A stretch of 21,972 nt of DNA from positions 1-21,972 of the forward strand of contig DBLW01000086.1 of assembly GCA_002298075.1 (NCBI GenBank). Reading direction: 5' to 3'. Origin of the DNA: Bacteroidales bacterium UBA714. Its GTDB lineage: Bacteria; Bacteroidota; Bacteroidia; Bacteroidales; UBA932. A program made the translations under genes and the position numbers. The notes below the pieces were generated by a model. It was not told the origin of the DNA, searched no databases, and worked only from the letters and a program-made list of their open reading frames with translations. This document shows, piece after piece, positions 1 to 10,100 of the stretch. Numbering within the stretch: the stretch's first letter is position 1; every line of letters begins with the position of its first letter.

Positions 1-1368
1 TTCGGGGATGTCCCGTGGTATGACCATGTGCTCGGCTCTGACGAGACGGGGGAACTGAGGCGTCCGAGGGATGACCGCGGCTTCGTGATGGACAAGGTTA
101 TGGAAGATTTGGACAATGCGATAGAAATGCTGCCTGACGGCAAGGATGTCTATCATGTCACCAAATGGACTGCACTTGCCCTGAAGTCCCGTGCCGCCCT
201 GTTTGAAGGCACATGGCGGGTTTATCACGAGATGGGAGATTCGGAAAAATATCTCGCTCAGGCAGTTGAGGCTGCGGAGAAGTTCATAGATGACAGCCCG
301 TATTCGATATGGTCCGGAGGGGAAAACCCTTACAGAACACTTTTCAACAGCCTTGATGCTGTGGATTCGGAAGTCATCCTTGCAAAGAGGTACAGCCAGG
401 CCGCTGCGGTTTCTTCAAGCGTGCAGTTCAATCTGCGCAATGCCAAGATGGGATTCACGCGCCGGTTCATGAACCATTATCTTATGAAAGACGGCAGCCG
501 TTTTACGGATATGCCGGGACATGGAACTATGATGTGGCGGGAGGAGACTTCCGGACGTGACCCGAGGATGGCACAGACTGTCCTGTGTCCGGGATATGAC
601 CTTCTGAGAAATGTGAATATAATCGGAGTCAGCAAATATGGCAACGATTTTTCAGCCCTTACGGGGTATGAGCCTGTGAAGTTCGCCTTGGATTGTTCTG
701 TGCAGGATTATTCGGGTGCCAGCAAGTCATTCAGTGATTTCCCGCTTTTCCGGGCGGCTGAGGTATATCTGAATTTTGCCGAGGCAAAGGCTGAGCTCGG
801 GACATTCACCCAGGATGATGCCGACAAGTCGATAAAGCCTCTGCGTGACCGCGTGGGAATGCCGAACCTTGATGTCGCGGCGGCTTCTGAATCGCCTGAT
901 CCTTACCTTCTTGCGTGCTATCCTAATGCTGCGGGGCGTCCTGTCCCGGGGCTGCTTCTTGAGATACGGCGCGAGAGGACGGTCGAGCTTGTTATGGAAG
1001 GCCTGCGCCAATGGGACATGCTGCGCTGGAAAGAGGGCTTGCAGATGGTAAATGAAAACGCACCTTATTATGGAATGTATATCCCTGGTCCCGGAATCTA
1101 TGACCTTGACGGAGACGGTGCCAATGATACGGAGTTCTATACGTCTTCGCCTGCAAGCACTGCCAAAGACAAGCTCGTGACCCTGAAGATAGGTTCTTCT
1201 GTCATTCTGTCGGAGGGGGAGAGCGGCTATGTGACGGCATGGGCCGGCAGTACGTTCACCTTTGATGAGGGGCGTGACTATCTCTGGCCGGTTCCCGCAG
1301 CCCAGCGTGTCAGTACAGGAGGCATGCTTACCCAGAATCCGGGCTGGAATGACGGATTGAATTTCTGA
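1..1368 (+). CDS. SusD/RagB-family outer-membrane glycan-binding lipoprotein (5' partial)
   Basis: SusD proteins sit on the outer-membrane surface, cap a SusC TonB-dependent transporter and capture its substrate. The frame is open from base 1, so the gene starts upstream; 455 residues are visible and the signal peptide and first part are missing. The visible protein opens with FGDVPWYD, which matches the usual SusD Y/FGDVP motif. A TPR-like stretch follows (WTALALKSRAALFEGT), then the central SusD signature FPLFRAAEVYLNFAEAKAE near residues 247-265. Further on are RRERTVELVMEGLRQWDMLRW and the family's typical ending LWPVPAAQ...LTQNPGWN. It is followed after 48 nt by three lipoprotein genes on the same strand, so it is probably the second gene of a susCD-led operon. 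The substrate cannot be read from SusD itself; the downstream phosphodiesterases suggest a phosphorylated glycan. Confidence 0.93.
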   Translation, partial: FGDVPWYDHVLGSDETGELRRPRDDRGFVMDKVMEDLDNAIEMLPDGKDVYHVTKWTALALKSRAALFEGTWRVYHEMGDSEKYLAQAVEAAEKFIDDSPYSIWSGGENPYRTLFNSLDAVDSEVILAKRYSQAAAVSSSVQFNLRNAKMGFTRRFMNHYLMKDGSRFTDMPGHGTMMWREETSGRDPRMAQTVLCPGYDLLRNVNIIGVSKYGNDFSALTGYEPVKFALDCSVQDYSGASKSFSDFPLFRAAEVYLNFAEAKAELGTFTQDDADKSIKPLRDRVGMPNLDVAAASESPDPYLLACYPNAAGRPVPGLLLEIRRERTVELVMEGLRQWDMLRWKEGLQMVNENAPYYGMYIPGPGIYDLDGDGANDTEFYTSSPASTAKDKLVTLKIGSSVILSEGESGYVTAWAGSTFTFDEGRDYLWPVPAAQRVSTGGMLTQNPGWNDGLNF

Positions 1369-1425
1369 CACCTGTCGCGGGCGATTCCAAATGAAAAACA
1401 AACACTTTCCAAACAAATGACCATA

Positions 1426-4400
1426 ATGAAAAGAAACCGCATTTTGCCGATATTTGCGTCTGCCCTCATTGCCATGACGGGCTCATGCAGCGGCTTCGAT
1501 GATTCGGCACTATGGAATGATGTCGATAATATATACACTTCACTGACAGAACTCTCCTCGCAGCTTGAGCAGACAAATGCGCAGCTCAGACTTTTGGGAG
1601 CGGTAGTCCGCGGAGGTGCGATAACCTCAGTCACAGTTGATGCAGACGGGAATCATGTCATAGGCTATGTAGGCGAGGATAATGTCGAGCATACCGTGAC
1701 AGTTGCAATTAAAGATGATGTCAGCAATGCGCCCATGCTGGGCACAAAAGAGGATGGAGGTGTCCTGTACTGGACACTGACCAGTTCCGGCAAGACTGAC
1801 TGGCTGAAGGATGTGGACGGAAGCCGCATACCGGTGGCAGGCAGGACACCGGAGCTGAGGACTGATGCTGAAGGATACTGGACTTTGAACGGGGCAAGGC
1901 TTAGGGATCATGCCGGCAATCCCGTGAAAGCGGAAGGCAAGGCAATGTCGCTTATAACCTCTGTCACGCAAGACGGGGAAAAGGTTGATTTCACCCTTTC
2001 GGACGGAAGCGTAGTGTCTGCGCCTCTCTTCGGGGCATTCAGCATTGTTTTGAAATATGCCGGGGAGATTGTCTCGTCCGGAATATTCAGAATGGAGGAT
2101 TCGTCAGAAGGCAAGGCGTCTCTCACTTATGAACTGACCGGGAAAAACGCCGGTACAACTACCGTGAGAATAGTGAAGGCTTCAGGACTTGGCGCCGTAC
2201 TTGACAAAGATGCAGGAATTATTGTGCTCACTTGGGAAACTGGCTTTGAAGAGGGAACTTTTACTCTGCTTCTTGCTGACGGGAGCGGAAATGTCCTTGT
2301 AAAGAACATAAAGGTTGTGGCAGCGGATACTGCTCCGGAATACTATGGCATCAAGACCGTCTCGGATTTCATGAAATTTGTGTCTGCAGTCAATTCTGGT
2401 GCTCCTTTGGGACGCTGGCGCGGGCCGGACGGCAGCATCGTGCTTCTCGGGGACATCGATTTTTCTGGTGTTGGCACTCTGGAGCCAGCCGGCGGTCAAG
2501 AAATGCCGTTCACTGATGTTTTTGACGGAAATGGTTATGCTCTTATCAACCTTGACATCAGCTATGACTTGTCCGTGAATGCCCATTGCGGAATATTCGG
2601 ATATGCATGCGGGGCAGTGATAAGGAATCTTACTGTAGGCTCGGAAGGAAGCCGCATGAGAGCTGACTTAAGCGGTCCGGGTGCAACGGGAATCAGGACA
2701 TTGGCCGGTGTGCTCGGGTACAGTGACGGATGCACGGTTGAGAATTGCACCAACAACTGCGAAATAACTACGGGACGCCTTGCCAATACCGGTTCAGGTG
2801 CGACCGGAATACAGCTCGGAGGCATTGCCGGCTTCCTCAAAGGCAAGGACATTATAAAATCTTGCACCAACAACGGCAGGCTTTCTGCGCCGGCAGGGCG
2901 CCAGGGAGGCATTGTGGGCACTTCCAATGCAGCAGGATGCACAATAGAAAACTGCACCAATAATGCTCTTGTGGAAGATGATGCGATAGGCCAGTTCGCT
3001 TCGGAGAACACTTCTGTCAAGAGAATGGGCGGAATTGCCGGAGGAAACGCGGGCACAATAGCCGGCTGCTGCAACAACGGGACAGTGAAGACGTGGCTAA
3101 GCAGCCGCACGGGAGGTTTCGTCGGACATAACACCGGTACGATAACAGGCTGCACCAATAACGGTGACATCATCGGGGATTTCACCGCGAACCATGAGCA
3201 CGGGCCCGGATGGGCATGCGGATACAGCAACCAGTTCGCTTCTGTCACCGGCAACAAAGGCTACGGACATGTGAACGGGGAGCCTGCCATGTACAGCAAT
3301 GCGCTTTGCTATCAGGTGTACAAATTCTTTGACACAGAAAAGAATACAGTGGACTGGACTCTTGACGAGTATTTTGCATGGACTGAGACGGAGACGAGGA
3401 ATCTTCATCCGGCTGTCGTATATCATCATTATTCATGCACATACGTGCCAAGGCATATAAATGTGCTCGAGATTGACATGACGGACCCTTCGCTGGAGCT
3501 TACGACTGCGTATGCCGATGACATAGTGCCTAATCCGAATGCGAACAGGAATGCCAACAACGGCTTCTGCATACGTGAGACTCTCAGCCAGTTGTGCGAG
3601 CGCAAGCGCAGTGAGGGCCAGAATATAATAGCAGGAATAAATACAGGCTTCTTTGATTCCAATGACGGAATTTCCCGCGGACCGCATATCGAGGAAGGAG
3701 AACTGGTATATGCCAACAATCCTTCCGTCCGTGCAAGCTTGAGCAATCATGACTGGGCATTCACTGTCTTCACAGACCGGACTTCGAGCTGCGGAAAAAA
3801 GACGTTCGGCGGGGGAAAGTCAACGGGGCCTGTCGGAAAGTTCTCCCTTGAAGGAAAAGAATACGCTTTTTATTCCGTCAATGACACGATTCTGCGCCAT
3901 GCTTCCCCAAGCTGGCAGGCCAATGCCTTTACTTCACGCTACAGAAAGACTCCTCATCCGGAGCATCCCGAGATTGTCAATCCGCTTGCAAGGAATGCGC
4001 TTTATGTCGTGGCGGAATATGTCTCTGACATCGCGAGAGTCAATGCCGGATATGCGGAGGCTGTGATAACTGCTGTGCATGACGGCAGGTCTTCCGCTTT
4101 GGCGGAGGCTCCTTATCTTGATGATCCAAAGCAGATTGCGTTTGCCTTGTCTGGAACTGCAGCTGAGGAAGCCGCTGCGTCTGCAAAGGCGGGGAATACC
4201 ATAAGGATAAGGACTGACATGGCGGTAGACGGCGAGAGCAAGCCTGTATTTACGCAAAATTCCGCAATGTTTTCATTCATGACAGACGGGCAGGACAAGA
4301 GCGAGTCATGTTCGGCCAACCATACGAACAGGACCCAGCATGATCCCGTGACTTTCGTTACGGTCAGCGAAGACAGGACAAAGGTATGGCTTATAGAGGT

Positions 4401-4629
4401 GGACGGCAGGAAAAACGGCTGGTCCATGGGCCTGAAGAGCTACGAGATGTACCGCATAGCAAAGAAGCTCGGCGGATGGAACCAGACCCGTTTCGACGGA
4501 GGAGGCTCTTCAGCGATGTGGGTCTATGACGCCGCTGCACAGTCCGGCTCGGTGGTCAATGTCATAAGTGACAGCAAAGGTGAGCGCAGCTGCATGAATT
4601 ATATTCTTCTGCGTGCTAAGGCTAATTAA
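1426..4629 (+). CDS. Surface lipoprotein: DUF4988 + GLUG-like repeats + phosphodiester glycosidase (NAGPA) domain
   Basis: A 1067-residue lipoprotein. I prefer the ATG at 1426 (MKRNRILPIFAS) to the in-frame ATG at 1417, because it gives a compact signal peptide with lipobox MTGSC; the acylated Cys is about residue 21. Acidic GFDDS follows, suggesting surface export. Residues about 25-60 form a short coiled coil, then the DUF4988 region runs to about 210 with the shared YWTL...RIPV...GYWTLNG pattern. Residues about 305-580 are GLUG-like repeats (ENCTNN, GGIAG, GGIVG), probably a beta-helix adhesion or binding module. Residues about 668-1067 match the NAGPA/DUF2233 family, with INTGFFD near 737 and RFDGGGSSAMW near 1022. 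Relatives of the latter cleave sugar-1-phosphodiester bonds, as the human uncovering enzyme does for GlcNAc-1-P-mannose. The exact substrate is unknown. It is co-directional with susD and with two paralogues. Confidence 0.88.
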   Translation: MKRNRILPIFASALIAMTGSCSGFDDSALWNDVDNIYTSLTELSSQLEQTNAQLRLLGAVVRGGAITSVTVDADGNHVIGYVGEDNVEHTVTVAIKDDVSNAPMLGTKEDGGVLYWTLTSSGKTDWLKDVDGSRIPVAGRTPELRTDAEGYWTLNGARLRDHAGNPVKAEGKAMSLITSVTQDGEKVDFTLSDGSVVSAPLFGAFSIVLKYAGEIVSSGIFRMEDSSEGKASLTYELTGKNAGTTTVRIVKASGLGAVLDKDAGIIVLTWETGFEEGTFTLLLADGSGNVLVKNIKVVAADTAPEYYGIKTVSDFMKFVSAVNSGAPLGRWRGPDGSIVLLGDIDFSGVGTLEPAGGQEMPFTDVFDGNGYALINLDISYDLSVNAHCGIFGYACGAVIRNLTVGSEGSRMRADLSGPGATGIRTLAGVLGYSDGCTVENCTNNCEITTGRLANTGSGATGIQLGGIAGFLKGKDIIKSCTNNGRLSAPAGRQGGIVGTSNAAGCTIENCTNNALVEDDAIGQFASENTSVKRMGGIAGGNAGTIAGCCNNGTVKTWLSSRTGGFVGHNTGTITGCTNNGDIIGDFTANHEHGPGWACGYSNQFASVTGNKGYGHVNGEPAMYSNALCYQVYKFFDTEKNTVDWTLDEYFAWTETETRNLHPAVVYHHYSCTYVPRHINVLEIDMTDPSLELTTAYADDIVPNPNANRNANNGFCIRETLSQLCERKRSEGQNIIAGINTGFFDSNDGISRGPHIEEGELVYANNPSVRASLSNHDWAFTVFTDRTSSCGKKTFGGGKSTGPVGKFSLEGKEYAFYSVNDTILRHASPSWQANAFTSRYRKTPHPEHPEIVNPLARNALYVVAEYVSDIARVNAGYAEAVITAVHDGRSSALAEAPYLDDPKQIAFALSGTAAEEAAASAKAGNTIRIRTDMAVDGESKPVFTQNSAMFSFMTDGQDKSESCSANHTNRTQHDPVTFVTVSEDRTKVWLIEVDGRKNGWSMGLKSYEMYRIAKKLGGWNQTRFDGGGSSAMWVYDAAAQSGSVVNVISDSKGERSCMNYILLRAKAN

Positions 4630-4639
4630 AACAGACATT

Positions 4640-7090
4640 ATGAAACGGATATTATACAGAATGATGCTTCTTGCCGCGTGTGCTCTCTTTGGGGCCGGGT
4701 GCGGCTATGATGATTCCGAACTGACAAGGAACATAGATGCCATTGACAAGGAACTTTCAGCCCTGGAAAAGGCCGCGGCTGAAATGAATGCAGGTCTGAA
4801 GGAACTCAATGCCTTGATCGGCTGCAGTTTCATATCATATATAAGCGAAGACGGCAGCGGAAATGTAATCATATGCTACCAAAATGCAGGAGGTGAGGTC
4901 AAGACGATTACGCTTGCCCTTGGCGGTGACGCTGTTACTGTCCCTATCGTGACCGTGGCCAAGGACAGCGACGGGCAGTGGTATTGGAAACTGACTGACA
5001 ACAATGGGGAGAACGGAAGATGGCTGCTCGATTCCGATGGGCGGAAGATTCCGGTGGGAGGACAGGTCCCTGAGATCTCGATAAGTGACGGCGGATTCTG
5101 GACTGTCAACGGCGAAGTCACGGATGTATTGGCTACGGATGTCTCCAACATGATTTTCTCTTCTGTCGTGACAGACGGGGAAAGGGGGGTGGCAGTGTTC
5201 ACGCTTGCTGACGGGACATCTTTTGAAGTAAGTCTTTTTGAGGCCCTCGGAATCGCTTTTGATGCGCCGCACATAGTGCCTGTATCCTCTTGGGCCGTGC
5301 CTGTGGAAATAGGATATACTGTAAGCGGAAGCCTTGCAGAGGATGCTTATGTGGACTTTTTCACGGCATATAATGTTGAGGTGGAGATAAACAGGTATTC
5401 AAGGACGATTGCAGTAAGGCTGAAAGAGGGAGCTATGGAGGGGAACACTGTGATTATGGTCACGGCTGGGGAGACCACGGTGCTCAAGCCTCTGTTTTTC
5501 ACATATGGAGATGCCGTGATAAATGATCCGGAGTCAAGCTATAAGCAGGGCACTGCAATCCGTCTTCCGGGTGAGCTGACAGAGTTTGACATAAGTGTCT
5601 CTCATAATATTGATTATGAGGTGAGCGTTTCGCAGGAAAGTTCTTCATGGCTTAGGGAGTCCGTGACAAAAGCCGGGATGGTTACTTCTGTCCATAAGTT
5701 CGTGGCTGACTATTATGAGAACGGGCTCGGTTTGGAGAGAAAGGGGACAGTGACTTTCAGCAACAGGCATTATGGTGTCAATGTCAGCATTGAAGTGTGG
5801 CAGTCTCCTGTGGAGCCGATAGGGCCTGTTGTGCCGGGAATTTCCACTCCGGGGGATTTCGTGTCATTTGCAAAGGCCGTCAATTCGGGCGCTTCAACAA
5901 GCCGCTGGCAGAATGAATCGGGTGAAGTGGTGCTGCTAAATGACATCGATTTGTCCGGCGTGACTGAGTGGACTCCGATTGGCTCTGCAAAGTCAACAGG
6001 AAACCCTTCATATAAGAATCCTGTTTCTCCGTTTACAGGAGTGTTCAACGGCCAGGGATATGCCATAACCGGAATCAGGTGGACATTCGATGTCTCTGAT
6101 GCTTCAAATAACCTGTGGGGCATCTTCGGGGCGACGTCAGGTGCTTCTCTCAAGAATCTTGTGATAGGTGCAGAAGGCGACCGGATAACCCTTGCGGGAA
6201 TGAATGCTGAGGATGTGATATCCGCAGGTGCACTTGTAGCTTATGCTGACAAGACCATAATTACGGGTGTGGAAAATAATGTCAGCATGGTCCTCGAGGG
6301 GGATGACGCGGCAAACAAGCTTTTTGTCATGGGAGGAATTGTCGGCACTTCAAACGATTCGCAGATAGGAGGCAAGGACGCCCCTTGCGTGAATTACGGA
6401 GATGTCGTCACAGGGCGCATAAGCAATGAGCAGGCCGGAGGAACCGGTATGCAGACGGCCGGAGTATGCGGTTGGATAATGGCTGGCGGAACGACGCTCG
6501 AATATTGTGACAATTACGGCTCGATAAGTTCTCCAACAGGGCGCAGCGCCGGCATTGTGGCTTCCCTCGGAGGCACTGTTACGCCGGAGGATTTCTCCAC
6601 TGTAAGCTATTGCAACAATTACGGCACCGTGCAGGACGATGTTGTCGGACAGTATGGTGGAGACAAAACGAAATACGGCTTCAAGCGCATAGGAGGCATC
6701 TTCGGCGGAACGGACGGAACCTCCAACATAATCGCAAACTGTACCAATTACGGCAATGTATTCTCACAGCTCGGATGCCGTGCGGGAGGAATTGCAGGGC
6801 ACAACAAGGGCCAGATAAAGGGATGCGTCAACAGGGGCATAATCCTTTCTGACATCACGATTGATTCTTCTATAGACTTGTCCAAGAATCCGACCCAGGC
6901 GACTGCCGGTCCGGGCTGGTGCACGGGATATACTGCAGCAGACTGCATATTCCAGTGTGCCGTCGGAGGAAAAGTGGGTGAGTGGAGCACTTGGAAGGAC
7001 AATCCTGAGGGTGCGCCGGACGCGACTGTCGAGAATACCACATGCTACAAGAACGGCGAATATGTTGACTATAACGAGATTATCAGATAA
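4640..7090 (+). CDS. Surface lipoprotein: DUF4988 + BACON-like + GLUG-like repeats, no enzyme domain
   Basis: An 816-residue paralogue of the preceding gene. The start at 4640 (MKRILYRMMLLAAC), 10 nt after the upstream stop, gives a good lipoprotein signal with Cys at about residue 21, followed by GYDDSE. Residues about 25-58 are a heptad-like helix, then DUF4988 to about 205 (YWKLTDNNG, RKIPVGGQVPEI, GFWTVNGE). A beta-sandwich at about 305-390, with ISVSHNIDYEVSV, SSSWL and GTVTFSN, looks like a BACON domain, often carbohydrate- or mucin-binding. Residues about 397-740 hold the same GLUG-like domain as its neighbours (FAKAVNSGA, LLNDIDLSGV, GGIFGG, CTNYGNV). The C-terminus shares GPGW-C-GY with the first paralogue but stops where that protein's glycosidase begins. 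It is probably a surface glycan-binding protein; no catalytic motif is visible. Confidence 0.85.
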   Translation: MKRILYRMMLLAACALFGAGCGYDDSELTRNIDAIDKELSALEKAAAEMNAGLKELNALIGCSFISYISEDGSGNVIICYQNAGGEVKTITLALGGDAVTVPIVTVAKDSDGQWYWKLTDNNGENGRWLLDSDGRKIPVGGQVPEISISDGGFWTVNGEVTDVLATDVSNMIFSSVVTDGERGVAVFTLADGTSFEVSLFEALGIAFDAPHIVPVSSWAVPVEIGYTVSGSLAEDAYVDFFTAYNVEVEINRYSRTIAVRLKEGAMEGNTVIMVTAGETTVLKPLFFTYGDAVINDPESSYKQGTAIRLPGELTEFDISVSHNIDYEVSVSQESSSWLRESVTKAGMVTSVHKFVADYYENGLGLERKGTVTFSNRHYGVNVSIEVWQSPVEPIGPVVPGISTPGDFVSFAKAVNSGASTSRWQNESGEVVLLNDIDLSGVTEWTPIGSAKSTGNPSYKNPVSPFTGVFNGQGYAITGIRWTFDVSDASNNLWGIFGATSGASLKNLVIGAEGDRITLAGMNAEDVISAGALVAYADKTIITGVENNVSMVLEGDDAANKLFVMGGIVGTSNDSQIGGKDAPCVNYGDVVTGRISNEQAGGTGMQTAGVCGWIMAGGTTLEYCDNYGSISSPTGRSAGIVASLGGTVTPEDFSTVSYCNNYGTVQDDVVGQYGGDKTKYGFKRIGGIFGGTDGTSNIIANCTNYGNVFSQLGCRAGGIAGHNKGQIKGCVNRGIILSDITIDSSIDLSKNPTQATAGPGWCTGYTAADCIFQCAVGGKVGEWSTWKDNPEGAPDATVENTTCYKNGEYVDYNEIIR

Positions 7091-7102
7091 AAAGTCATTC
7101 CG

Positions 7103-10100
7103 ATGAAAAAAATATACAGGATAATTATTGTCATGGCGGCTTCTCTCGCGGTGTGCGGCTGCCTTTACGACGACTCCAATCTTGTGGGGCGCATAGACGA
7201 TTTCAAGGACCGCATAGAGGCGCTTGAGAATGGCATTTCGGAGATGAATGCCAGTCTTGAAGCCTTGGGGGAACTTACTGGAGGCAATGTCATAACTTCC
7301 GTTATGGAAGACAGCGAGGGCAATTATGTCATTTCGTATCTTGACGGCAGCGGCGCTGAAAAAAGCGTTGTGATAGCCACGGCTTCGCAGATGCTGAATG
7401 TTCCTGTGCTCGGGGTGCAGCTTGACCCTCAGACGCAGATATATTGGTGGACTGTAACGGACCCCGACGGGAATACGTCATTTCTGATGTTAGACGGCAA
7501 GAAAGTGCCCGTGAGCGGGAATGCTCCTGAGATTTCTGTAAATGAGGACGGCTTCTGGACGGTGTCCGGTGAGGTTCTGAAGGATTCGAAGGGCAATCCG
7601 ATTGAGGCAAAGGACGGGGAGTCGTGCATATTCCGCTCGGTATCTGTAAATGCTGACGGCAATCTTGAGATGGTGCTTGGAAACGGCAAGACCGTTACTC
7701 TGCCGGTCCAGAATGCATTTAACCTTACTCTTTCAGCTGTCGTTAACAATACTGTCGCCGATGCTTCGGTACCTGTGGTTTTCAGTTATGATGTCAGCGG
7801 AAGCAATGCCGACGGAGCAATTGTGGCTATAGCGAAGGCTGAAGGCCTGGATGCTGCAATAGACCGGGATAATAAGAGAGTGACCGTAACTTTTCCGGAA
7901 GGCTTTGCAAGCGGAATTCTGATAATGGTGGGTTATGATTTGGCGGACCACACTGTCATACGTCCGCTGTTCTTCTCTGCCGGCTCTCAGGATGCCCGCA
8001 AGGGAATATCCACTGCCGAAGATCTGCTTGCATTTGCGGATGCAGTCAATTCGGGTGATGCTGAGGCCCTTGCGGCGTTTTATGACGGAGATTTCACTGT
8101 GAACCTGCTTGCTGACATCGATTGTACTTCCGTTACAGGATGGGTGCCGGTGGGAAATGCCGCCCATCCTTTCTGCGGGCGTTTCAATGGCGACGGGCAT
8201 AAGATAAAGAATCTTGCGATGTCTTTCAGAGGCTCAGACAATGTGTATGGCTTCTTCGGGAATGTAGGCCCTGGTGCGGTAATCGAGAATTTCGTGCTCG
8301 GAGAAGGATGTTCGATGACCGTATCCCCGTCCCAGCCGATAAATTGCGGGACTGTGGCAGGAGTCGTGTCGGATGCCGTAATACGTGACATTGAAAGCCA
8401 TGCGCCGATTGTTTTCAAGGAGTCCTCTATAACTGCCTCTTCAGTGCGTTCGGCGATAGGGATGATAGGAAGCGTGACTTCTGCCGAGAGCTCTCCTGTC
8501 ATTGAGAATCTTGCCAATTACGGAAATATCAATGTCGTGGAAAATGCCAATATGCAGTCCGGGGGAAATTGTGTGCATGTGGCAGGTGTGGTGGCTTTTG
8601 CAAACGGCAAGGCCGGCATCCCTGTCCTTGTGAGGAATTGTGCCAACCATGGTGACTTGAATACGACGGTAGCACGTGTGTCGGGGATTCTTGCAGGTCC
8701 CAACGCATATTGTTCAGTAAGCGGATGCGTCAACAGGGGCAATGTGTTCAACAGGCATAAGAAAACAGGCGCCGGCAGGCTCGGCAATATATGCTGCAAT
8801 CTCGGAAACGGAGTTGAACTCACAGGGTGCATCAATTACGGTGACATTGTATCGGCCTCGGCCGACCGTTGCGGGGGCATATGCGGCAATGTCGGAAATG
8901 CGACGGCCGTGCTTTCCGGCTGTGAGAATTACGGGCGTGTCATAAGTGACGAAAAGACATACCGGGGAACCATATGCGGATATTTTGCCCAGAACATAAG
9001 GGTTGAGTCGTGCATAGCCCAGGGTGATGTCGGTTCTTATAATGGAGGCGCATATCAGATGGAAGGCGTCAATCCGCAGAATTATTTCGATTATGTCGGT
9101 GCCGTGAAGTCGGGATGTGAGCATGTGACCCCTATGAACATATGGTGGTCGGCGGATTCAGTGACGGCCTCAGACGAGTTCGGAACGGAGCCTTCTGAGG
9201 TATCGTTCACATACACTGGCGGAACTGCTCTTGTGGGACTTTCCTCCAAGACATGGGACTGGACAGTTTCTTCTTCTGACAGCTGGCTGGGTCTGGCGGA
9301 TGCTTCCGGAGCGGAAATCAGAGGAGGCGGGATGAATGCTTCCGTGCAGAGGCTTTATGTGAAGGCCGGGCTTAACATGACTTCTTCGGTGCGTACGGGT
9401 ACCCTGACTTTCTCTTCCGTTGACGGAACGCAGACTGCTGTAGTTAATGTAAGCCAGTCTCCTGCTGTTGCGACAGATGCCTCCAAATGGGTGTTCACTT
9501 CGACAGGAACGGGAAAATATACTGATTTCTGGACAGGACCTTCGCATATCATTCCTGCCACTGACGGAACGTCCGGGACGATTTCCGCAGTGAGGGGTGA
9601 GGCGAATGCCGCGGTTCCGTTCACATATTCAGTTGCTTCAGGCAAACCGTATGTGGGGACTCTTGTAAAGGACGACTGTCTGCTTTTCAGCATTCCGGTT
9701 GAGGGCGTTGAGGCCGGGACATGGTTCCAGTTCAATGCGATAATAGGAAGCAAGACCAATGCGCACAAGTATTTCGTTCTGGAATATTTTGACGGCGGGC
9801 AGTGGAAGAGTGTTGAGGGGAATCTTCGCACTGCGTCCGAGGACGCCTCGTTGAAATATACTTTCATGAATTCCGGCGTGCAGTCCGGGACTGACTATCA
9901 GCATGCTTCCGTATTCCAGATGTTCAAGATGGACAATGCGCTTCCTGAAGGCACTTTGGAAGTACGTCTCCGTGCTGTCGGAACATATACATGCAGCGGC
10001 ATAACAGAGAGCTTGTCCAATACATCGGCTGATATTTTCATCCCTGCGTTCGGCTTCTCCGGGGCTTATTGCTGCAAGATAGGCCCTTCCGCTCCAAAGG

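Noticed and set aside
28..1368. SusD gene starting at the GTG at position 28
   Set aside because: The frame is open to base 1 and the residues before the GTG (FGDVPWYDH) belong to a conserved SusD motif, so the gene begins upstream of the window.
2700..3200. Repeated AATTGCACCAACAAC-like units as a DNA repeat or CRISPR array
   Set aside because: Spacing is irregular and units stay in frame, encoding ENCTNN-type protein repeats; this is protein-level repetition.
2562..3257. 231-residue minus-strand open frame, Pro/Leu-rich
   Set aside because: It is antisense to the GLUG-like repeats; the repetitive composition mirrors the Gly/Asn/Cys-rich coding strand.
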